DNA from: Candidatus Alkanophaga volatiphilum
GTDB taxonomy: Archaea; Halobacteriota; Syntropharchaeia; Alkanophagales; B39-G2
Assembly: GCA_029259545.1 (NCBI GenBank)
Contig: JAPHEE010000014.1
Location: forward strand, 1 to 41,546
Reading direction: 5' to 3'
DNA length: 41,546 nt
Positions 36,099-41,546 of the stretch are shown piece after piece. The notes beneath the pieces are model-generated. The model did not search any database. It had not been told where the DNA came from and saw nothing but the letters and a program-made list of their open reading frames with translations. Position 1 is the stretch's first letter; each line of letters starts with the position of its first letter. Made by a program: the position numbers and the translations under genes.

Positions 36099-37355
36099 TT
36101 GAAGATAGAAAGGCCTAGGGGCACTAGGGATTTCCCACCAGAAGAGATGAAGCGGCGGCGTGCAGTAGAACAGAAAATGCGAGAGATTGCGGAGCGTTGG
36201 GGCTATGAGGAGGTGCAGACGCCGACGTTCGAGCACGTGGAGCTCTTCACGTTACGTTCTGGTGAGGAGATAGTGAAGGAGATGTACGATTTTGAAGATA
36301 AAGGCGGGCGGCGGTTAGCGCTACGTCCGGAGCTTACAGCGCCAGTGATAAGGATGTATGTAAACGAGATGAAGCTGCGGACGAAGCCGTTGCGTCTATA
36401 CTATTTTGGAAACTGCTTCAGATACGAACGTCCACAGAAGGGTCGTTTTAGGGAGTTCTGGCAGTTTGGCACCGAGCTCATAGGGGCGGGGACGCCTGAG
36501 GCTGAAGCCGAGAGCATAGCGCTCGCTTACACGATTTTAAAGGAGCTAAATGTGGAGTTCGAGTTGCAAATAGGGCACGTAGGGCTCATAAGGAGCGTTC
36601 TCGGCGATGTTTCTGAGGAGCTTAAGAACAGGGTGATGCGGCTGATAGACAAGGGGGAGCTGGACGCTGCCGTCCAAATGTTGCGTGACTGCGGCGCTGC
36701 GGGCTGCGTCGACGACCTTTTAAACTTGGTGAGCTTAAGCGGGGACGTGGCTGCCATCGACGAGGCTTCTGAAATACTGAAGAACAAAGGCGAAGCTGCC
36801 ATCAGCGAGCTGAAAGGACTTCTTGAAGCTTTAGAGTGCTACGACGTGGATTTTAAGCTGAATTTCAGCATTGCCAGAGGGCTGGATTATTACACAGGCA
36901 TGGTCTTCGAGGCTTACGCCACGAAGGGACTCGGCGCACAACGCCAGATATGCGGCGGCGGCTCCTACCGGCTTGCGGCGCTCTTCGGCGGCGATAACGC
37001 ACCTTCAACTGGATTCGCCATCGGCTTCGATAGAGTCATGGAGATCTGCGAGGTGCCTGAGGTGCGTCGCCTGAAAGTGGTAGTAGCTCCGGTTGGGAGA
37101 GAGAGGGATGTCAGAAAGGCAGCAGTTACAGTCGCAGAGCAGCTGAGAGAAGAGTTTGTGACCTACGTGGATGTGATGCGGCGCAGCCTCAGCGCCCAAC
37201 TCTCGTTTGCGGATGCTGTCGGTGCGGACTTCGCAGTCATCATCGGGAAGAAGGAATTAAGCGAGAGCAAAGTCCTGGTCAGAGACTTGAAGACGGGAGA
37301 GCAGAGGCTGGTGGGATTAGAGGAGTGCATTGCATACTTACGTTCATTCGTTTAG
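36099..37355 (+). CDS. hisS: Histidyl-tRNA synthetase
   Basis: This class II aminoacyl-tRNA synthetase (418 residues) charges tRNA-His. Motif 1 follows RPRGTRDFPPEEM; motif 2 is FRYERPQKGRFREFWQFG; the histidine-specific signatures are ARGLDYYTGMVFE and GGGSYRLAALFGG; motif 3 is TGFAIGFDRVME. A C-terminal anticodon-binding domain (KVVVAPVGRERDVRKAAVTV) ends the protein. The proposed start is TTG (MKIERPRGTRDF), which fits family N-termini; no upstream ATG is in frame. Confidence 0.96.
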   Translation: MKIERPRGTRDFPPEEMKRRRAVEQKMREIAERWGYEEVQTPTFEHVELFTLRSGEEIVKEMYDFEDKGGRRLALRPELTAPVIRMYVNEMKLRTKPLRLYYFGNCFRYERPQKGRFREFWQFGTELIGAGTPEAEAESIALAYTILKELNVEFELQIGHVGLIRSVLGDVSEELKNRVMRLIDKGELDAAVQMLRDCGAAGCVDDLLNLVSLSGDVAAIDEASEILKNKGEAAISELKGLLEALECYDVDFKLNFSIARGLDYYTGMVFEAYATKGLGAQRQICGGGSYRLAALFGGDNAPSTGFAIGFDRVMEICEVPEVRRLKVVVAPVGRERDVRKAAVTVAEQLREEFVTYVDVMRRSLSAQLSFADAVGADFAVIIGKKELSESKVLVRDLKTGEQRLVGLEECIAYLRSFV

Positions 37356-37404
37356 CTGCGTCCTTTCCGCAAGTATTAAAAGCGTTTGAGACCTCTTGTG
37401 AGTG

Positions 37405-38457
37405 ATGAGTAAAGGGTCTTCTAACGGCGATAAAAGCACTGGGCTCGTGTACCATCACGATTTCTTGAAGCACGATACTGGCGCCTATCACCCTGAAAGG
37501 GCAGCTCGTTTGACGGCGATAATTGAGCGGTTGGAAAGTTCGGGGTTGTCAGAGCGTCTCGTCAGGATTTCGCCCGAGCCTGCGGCTTTAGAGCAGATAG
37601 AATACGTTCACGAGCGCTCCTATATCGAGAGCGTGCGGGAGGTGTGCGAGCGAGGCGGCGGAATGCTCGACCCAGATACACCAGTTTCTGCGGCTTCGTA
37701 TGAGGTAGCGCTGCTCGCTGCTGGTGGCGTCATAAAGGCGGTCGAAGAGGTTCTTAATGGCAACTTAAAGAGCGTATTCGCCGCGGTAAGACCCCCAGGA
37801 CATCATGCCGAACGCAGCCGGGGCATGGGCTTCTGCATATTTAACAACGTGGCGATCGCCGCCGAACATCTTAAACGGCGAGGACTCAGGCGCATCCTAA
37901 TTGTGGACTGGGACGTGCACCACGGAAACGGCACGCAAAACGCTTTTTATGAGGATGCGAGCGTCCTTTACTTCTCGACGCACCAATACCCATATTATCC
38001 GGGCACGGGCTGGCTCGACGAGGTCGGCAGCGGCGACGGGCGGGGCTTCACGGTCAACGTGCCGCTGCCTGCGGGATGCGGCGACCCCGACTACATCTAC
38101 GTGTTCAAGGAGGTGTTAGCGCCGATAGCGGCGGAGTTCCGCCCGGAGTTCGTGCTGATCTCAGCCGGCTTCGACCCGCACGCTTCGGACCCTCTTGCGG
38201 GCATGCGGCTGTCCTCAAGGACGTTCGGCGTCCTCACTGAAGTTATAAAGAGTGCGGTTGGGGGCGGCGGCAGGATTGTCGTATCGCTCGAAGGCGGTTA
38301 CTCGCTGAACGCCCTTGCGGAGTCCGTGCAGTATGTGCTGGAGGCTCTGCGTGACGAGTTTGAGGGGGGCGGCGTTCCGGAGGCTGAGGCGAGGGCGGCG
38401 GTCAGAAATAGGGTTGCGGAGATAAAAAGAATACAAAGGGAGTATTGGGGACTATGA
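37405..38457 (+). CDS. Histone deacetylase-family hydrolase
   Basis: This zinc-dependent deacetylase-fold enzyme has 350 residues. Zinc and catalytic residues are visible: VRPPGHHAERSRGMGFCIFN with the His-His dyad, DWDVHHGNGTQNAF, and SAGFDPHASDPLAGMRL. The C-terminal LEGGYSLNALAESV is also typical. Archaeal members act on acetylated small molecules (polyamines, acetoin-type AcuC) or proteins; the substrate here is open. It lies 49 bases after hisS and overlaps purF by four bases (ATGA), so it is cotranscribed with purF. A TATA-like GTATTAAAAG about 30 bases upstream could give a separate start. Confidence 0.92.
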   Translation: MSKGSSNGDKSTGLVYHHDFLKHDTGAYHPERAARLTAIIERLESSGLSERLVRISPEPAALEQIEYVHERSYIESVREVCERGGGMLDPDTPVSAASYEVALLAAGGVIKAVEEVLNGNLKSVFAAVRPPGHHAERSRGMGFCIFNNVAIAAEHLKRRGLRRILIVDWDVHHGNGTQNAFYEDASVLYFSTHQYPYYPGTGWLDEVGSGDGRGFTVNVPLPAGCGDPDYIYVFKEVLAPIAAEFRPEFVLISAGFDPHASDPLAGMRLSSRTFGVLTEVIKSAVGGGGRIVVSLEGGYSLNALAESVQYVLEALRDEFEGGGVPEAEARAAVRNRVAEIKRIQREYWGL

Positions 38458-39872
38458 TCGAGGCAGGAGCGATGCGGGAGTGTTGTGGCATCGTGGGCAT
38501 TTCGCTCAGCGAGGGGAATTCCTCCCTACCCATCTATTACGGGCTCTACGCGCTGCAGCACCGCGGTCAGGAGTCTGCGGGGATTGCCGTCTGCGAAAAC
38601 GGAGAGATCAACGTCCTGAAGGGCATGGGGCTCGTTTACGAGGTCTTTGACGAGAAGAAGCTTGAGCTGCTGCGGGGGAACGCCGGTATAGGGCACGTCC
38701 GTTACTCGACGACTGGCGCTTCGAGAATAGAAAATGCGCAGCCGCTCGTCCTCGACTTCAAGGGCGGGAGCATCGCGATCGCCCATAACGGGAACCTCGT
38801 GAACACGCAGGAGCTGCGGCGGGAACTCGAGCGTGAAGGTCGTGTGTTCCATACGGACTGCGATTCTGAGGTCATCGCACAACTCCTCGTGAAAGAGCTG
38901 ATGCGGCACGACCTGCTGACAGCAATAAAGGAGATAATGCTAAGGCTTCGAGGCTCTTATTCCCTCGTCATGCTTGTTAATGATGCTCTCGTGGCGGTGC
39001 GGGACCCCCTGGGCTTCAGACCGCTCTGCATCGGCGAGCTCGACAGCGGTTACATCGTCGCCTCCGAGACCGCCGCCATCGACGTTCTGGGCGGGCGGTT
39101 TCTCCAAGACGTGAAGCCGGGAGAGGTAGTGATTTTCAAAGATGGAGAGCTGCTAGAGAGGCATCGCCTCTACAAGGCGAGCAACACGGCGCACTGCGTC
39201 TTCGAATACATATACTTCGCGAGGGCGGACTCCGTACTCGACGGGCGCCTCGTTTACGACGTACGACTCAAAATAGGGGAGCGGCTCGCTGAGGAACATC
39301 CGATCGAAGCCGATATGGTGACGCCGGTCCCGGACTCCGGCGTGACGTTCGCCATCGGTTATGCTCGACGCTCCGGCATCCCCTACATGGAGGGCTTCAT
39401 CAAGAACCGTTACGTGGGACGCACGTTCATCATGCCGGAGCAGCGAATGAGAGATGTTGCGGTGCGGCTCAAGTTGAACGTCGTCCGGAAAAACGTCGAG
39501 GACAGGCGGGTCGTCGTCGTGGACGACAGCATCGTCCGGGGGACGACCTCAAGAAGGATCGTCAACTACATAAGGCGAGGCGGCGCCAGAGAGGTGCACT
39601 TCAGGATCGGCAGCCCGCCGATAATAGCGCCGTGCTACATGGGCATCAACATGTCCACGAGGGAGGAGCTGATCGCCGCAAACCACGACGTCGATGAGAT
39701 ATGCAGGCTCATAGAAGCTGATACGCTCGGCTACTTGAGCATCGAAGGGCTTATAGATGCCATCGGGCTGCCCGCCCGCAGCTTGTGTCTGGGATGCCTC
39801 ACCGGACGCTATCCCATCGAGATTCCAGGTGAAGTGTGCATTTTAAGACAACTCACGCTAAGTCAGTTTTAA
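38454..39872 (+). CDS. purF: Amidophosphoribosyltransferase
   Basis: This enzyme makes phosphoribosylamine in the first step of purine synthesis. The N-terminal nucleophile glutaminase domain begins at CGIVGISL, and the start at ATG 38454 gives a 10-residue propeptide to be cleaved before that Cys. The PRPP-binding motif VVVVDDSIVRGTTSRR lies near residue 355. Four Cys residues match the Fe-S cluster ligands of the Bacillus-type enzyme (HCVFEY, APCYMG, and SLCLGCLTG). The ORF track start at 38445 (TTG) is less likely, because 38454 overlaps the preceding stop as ATGA. The stop codon is directly followed by tRNA-Leu. Confidence 0.96.
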   Translation: MIEAGAMRECCGIVGISLSEGNSSLPIYYGLYALQHRGQESAGIAVCENGEINVLKGMGLVYEVFDEKKLELLRGNAGIGHVRYSTTGASRIENAQPLVLDFKGGSIAIAHNGNLVNTQELRRELEREGRVFHTDCDSEVIAQLLVKELMRHDLLTAIKEIMLRLRGSYSLVMLVNDALVAVRDPLGFRPLCIGELDSGYIVASETAAIDVLGGRFLQDVKPGEVVIFKDGELLERHRLYKASNTAHCVFEYIYFARADSVLDGRLVYDVRLKIGERLAEEHPIEADMVTPVPDSGVTFAIGYARRSGIPYMEGFIKNRYVGRTFIMPEQRMRDVAVRLKLNVVRKNVEDRRVVVVDDSIVRGTTSRRIVNYIRRGGAREVHFRIGSPPIIAPCYMGINMSTREELIAANHDVDEICRLIEADTLGYLSIEGLIDAIGLPARSLCLGCLTGRYPIEIPGEVCILRQLTLSQF

Positions 39873-39957
39873 GCGGGGGTTGCCGAGTCAGGCCAAAGGC
39901 GCGGGATTCAGGGTCCCGTCCCGTAGGGGTTCGAGGGTTCAAATCCCTCCCCCCGCA
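39873..39957 (+). tRNA. tRNA-Leu (CAG)
   Basis: This 85-nt class II tRNA starts in the base after the purF stop codon. The acceptor GCGGGGG pairs with CCCCCGC and the discriminator is A. The anticodon stem CGGGA/TCCCG encloses loop TTCAGGG, giving anticodon CAG. The long variable arm and the T arm GAGGG-TTCAAAT-CCCTC are present. The 3' CCA is not encoded. No intron is seen. Confidence 0.96.
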
Positions 39958-40050
39958 TGCTGCGGCGCCGCTTCACCCCGTATCGCCCATCGCCTCAGTA
40001 CGCCCGTGGCTTGTCGCATGCTCTGCTGCGCTCGGATCGGACCGGTCGTC

Positions 40051-40674
40051 ATGGGTATGGATGGGAGCGCCGGCGTCACGACTTCGATGCGGCGGACGAA
40101 ACACCTGCACTTCGACGGAAGATACAAGAGCAAACTGCACTCAGGTCGGAAGCTGTGCACGATCCGCCTCCTCAAGAGGGAAAAGTACGAGCCGGGGCAG
40201 CTCGTCATGATACATTGCGGCGGCGAGTACGTGGGGAAAGCCCGGATAACGGCGGTCAGCGTGAAGAGGGTCTGCGAGCTGACGCAGGAGGACGCTGAGA
40301 AGGACGGATTCAGGAGCAAGAGCGAACTCATTAAAGCCCTTAACAGGCATTACGGGGGCATTCGTCTCTCGGACAGCGTGGCGGTCATCGAGTTAGAGCT
40401 TCTGGAGCGTTCCAAGCGTCCTGTGCGGTCGGCAGACCTCCCGCTTGAGGGAAACGATCCGATGGAGGTTGCGAGGCTCGCCCTTCAGCACGACGTTCTG
40501 GACTCCAACTCTGATCGGAAGCTGCTCGAACTTTTACTGGAAGAGCGGAGCATAAGAGCCGCTGCCATGAGGCTCGGAGGGCTCAGCCGGAGAGGAGCGA
40601 TTCGACGCATACTAAGACGGGCTTATGCGAAGCTCAAGCAGCTCGGACTGATAGAGGCTAAGGTGTGGCTGTAG
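40051..40674 (+). CDS. ASCH-domain protein with C-terminal helix-turn-helix
   Basis: This protein of about 207 residues has an ASCH domain: KHLHFDGRYKSKLHSGRKLCTIR, then YEPGQLVMIHCGGEYVGKAR and KALNRHYGG. ASCH domains are PUA-like RNA-binding or modifying modules. The C-terminal 65 residues (LLELLLEERSIRAAAMRLGG and RRAYAKLKQLGLIEAKVWL) look like a winged-helix or sigma-4-like DNA/RNA-binding region. Starts at 40051, 40057 and 40087 are all possible; the longer ORF from 39880 runs through the tRNA and is not credible. It lies 93 bases after tRNA-Leu, which suggests a tRNA- or translation-linked job, but the function is not known. Confidence 0.75.
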   Translation: MGMDGSAGVTTSMRRTKHLHFDGRYKSKLHSGRKLCTIRLLKREKYEPGQLVMIHCGGEYVGKARITAVSVKRVCELTQEDAEKDGFRSKSELIKALNRHYGGIRLSDSVAVIELELLERSKRPVRSADLPLEGNDPMEVARLALQHDVLDSNSDRKLLELLLEERSIRAAAMRLGGLSRRGAIRRILRRAYAKLKQLGLIEAKVWL

Positions 40675-40719
40675 AATGATCTTGGGCTCAGGGATTCATC
40701 AACTCTTGTTCTACTTATA

Positions 40720-41217
40720 ATGATGCTCGTCCCTTGGAGGGACGTCCGCTGGTGGGAGTGCGGGCGCTGCGGCAGGTGCTGTTTCGACTTCCGCCCGAAG
40801 CTGACGGCGTACGAGGCTCTGAAGCTCATGAGAACCGGCTTCGTCGAGTGCAGAGACGGCAAGTTCTACATCAGGAAGATAGGAGGGAGGTGCCCGTTCC
40901 TACAGGGGGAGCTCTGCTCGCTCCAAGGGGCTCTTAAGCCCATAACCTGTAAGATCTTCCCGTTCTCGGTGCACAGGCGGGGGAGCGATCGTGCGCTCTA
41001 CCAGTACAAAGGGCGGAAGTTCTACGTATACGTCAACGACTATTGCCCGAACGTGATCCTAGGAGGCGACGGGGACGCCGAAATCTTGGTCAGGGAGGTC
41101 GTGATGGTTGCGACCGGCGAGCTGAGCGTGCCTCGGCTCCTCACGGCGCCCACGCCCCCAAGGGTCAAGACGCTGCGGCGGCGTGATTTTCTCAGAGCGG
41201 CGGCGTCCGCCGTCTGA
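40720..41217 (+). CDS. YkgJ-type cysteine-cluster protein
   Basis: This protein of about 165 residues has the Cys pattern of the YkgJ/UPF0153 family: WECGRCGRCCFDF at the N-terminus, then GRCPFLQGELCSL and PITCKIFPFSV. These are the usual eight-Cys signature of a putative metal or Fe-S binding module. The C-terminal 60 residues are basic and variable. No partner can be assigned. It lies 45 bases after the ASCH-HTH gene and could share its transcript. Confidence 0.85.
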   Translation: MMLVPWRDVRWWECGRCGRCCFDFRPKLTAYEALKLMRTGFVECRDGKFYIRKIGGRCPFLQGELCSLQGALKPITCKIFPFSVHRRGSDRALYQYKGRKFYVYVNDYCPNVILGGDGDAEILVREVVMVATGELSVPRLLTAPTPPRVKTLRRRDFLRAAASAV

Positions 41218-41389
41218 CACTAGCTTCATGGCATCAAGCTGAGCGTGGACGATGGGCTCATGAGCGTGTGGATTTCTCGGCTAAGCAAAAATTGAGGTTC
41301 GATGAGCGATGTGACGTTTCCGGTGCCGCCCTTTGAGGGCTGCACTAGGGCTGAAGCTGGGAGGACAGCTACAGGAGACTAAGACGAGC
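41218..41389. other. 172-bp intergenic region
   Basis: This is the spacer between the convergent YkgJ-type gene and hisB. It contains a short hairpin, GCCCTTTGAGGGC, near 41330 and no coding capacity. It is likely the joint terminator zone of the two genes. Confidence 0.4.
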
Positions 41390-41546
41390 TTAATGCTGGC
41401 TGCCATAGGGGGAGGAAACCGCCTCACGCAGTGCGACGGCTAGAGCTTTGAAGATGGCTTCAATTTTATGATGGTCGTTTTCCCCTTCCGCCCGGATGTG
41501 CGCCGTGATCCTAGCGTGCGTGACGAAGGAGCGGAGGAAGTGCTCG
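41390..41546 (-). CDS. hisB: Imidazoleglycerol-phosphate dehydratase (3' end only)
   Basis: The last 51 codons of hisB enter at the right edge and end at TAA 41390-41392. The translation [20 protein letters not shown] and then [19 protein letters not shown] matches the C-terminus of the dehydratase, including the metal-binding His-His. The enzyme acts in histidine synthesis. The gene is not in the ORF track because it is cut by the window edge. Its start lies beyond the window. Confidence 0.9.
   Translation of the reverse strand, partial: EHFLRSFVTHARITAHIRAEGENDHHKIEAIFKALAVALREAVSSPYGSQH

Noticed and set aside
41310-41380. Possible degraded element before hisB
   Set aside because: On the minus strand a hairpin followed by GTCAC is visible, but the rest does not align with copies A-E.

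Overview
The window is archaeal and most likely euryarchaeal. The evidence is an archaeal S10-type ribosomal cluster that includes SUI1 and RNase P protein Rpp29, a five-subunit archaeal CO dehydrogenase/acetyl-CoA synthase (CODH/ACS) operon, UPF0280 and DUF134 proteins, and TATA-type promoters, several of them placed for leaderless mRNAs. CODH/ACS together with one intact acyl-CoA dehydrogenase and the wreck of another points to a Wood-Ljungdahl archaeon with fatty-acid or alkane-derived acyl-CoA metabolism (Syntrophoarchaeum-, ANME- or Archaeoglobus-like). That assignment is inference; no marker here fixes the genus.

Region 1 (1-8548) is one very long CRISPR array read left to right, with about 124 repeats by manual count and no cas gene in the window. 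The repeats change in discrete steps from the old (right) end to the young (left) end. One unit looks like an off-register spacer integration. Two pairs of spacers overlap the same viral coding segments with only synonymous differences. The last repeat forms the 3' end of a convergent radical SAM gene.

Region 2 (8526-17837, minus strand) is the CODH/ACS operon in the order cdhA, cdhB, cdhC, cooC, a 42-residue mini-protein that copies the N-terminus of CdhD, cdhD, cdhE and the radical SAM gene. A 143-nt structured repeat element is inserted between the mini-gene and cdhD.

Region 3 (17918-25203, minus strand) holds a decayed acyl-CoA dehydrogenase, cobyric acid synthase (corrinoid supply fits the CODH/ACS corrinoid protein next door), and a truncated S10 operon: L23, L2, S19, L22, S3, L29, SUI1, Rpp29, S17, gap, L14, L24. 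L3 and L4 are missing upstream and S4e downstream, and the S17-L14 gap holds another structured element.

Region 4 (25263-31716, minus strand) carries a metallo-beta-lactamase-fold hydrolase, an Mrp-type Fe-S carrier ATPase with a mini-intein, a DUF134 regulator, HisI, a membrane glycosyltransferase, class III ribonucleotide reductase and a redoxin.

Region 5 (32019-41546) carries UPF0280, a gene-poor 780-bp stretch, acyl-CoA dehydrogenase, a UPF0104 membrane protein, HisS, a histone-deacetylase-family hydrolase, PurF, tRNA-Leu(CAG), an ASCH-HTH protein, a YkgJ-type cysteine-cluster protein and the 3' end of hisB.

A recurring theme is a family of roughly 140-nt non-coding elements (five copies, A to E) whose 3' hairpin and terminal TCAC/TGAC resemble right ends, or omega-RNA regions, of IS200/IS605 transposons. 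No tnpA or tnpB is present in the window.
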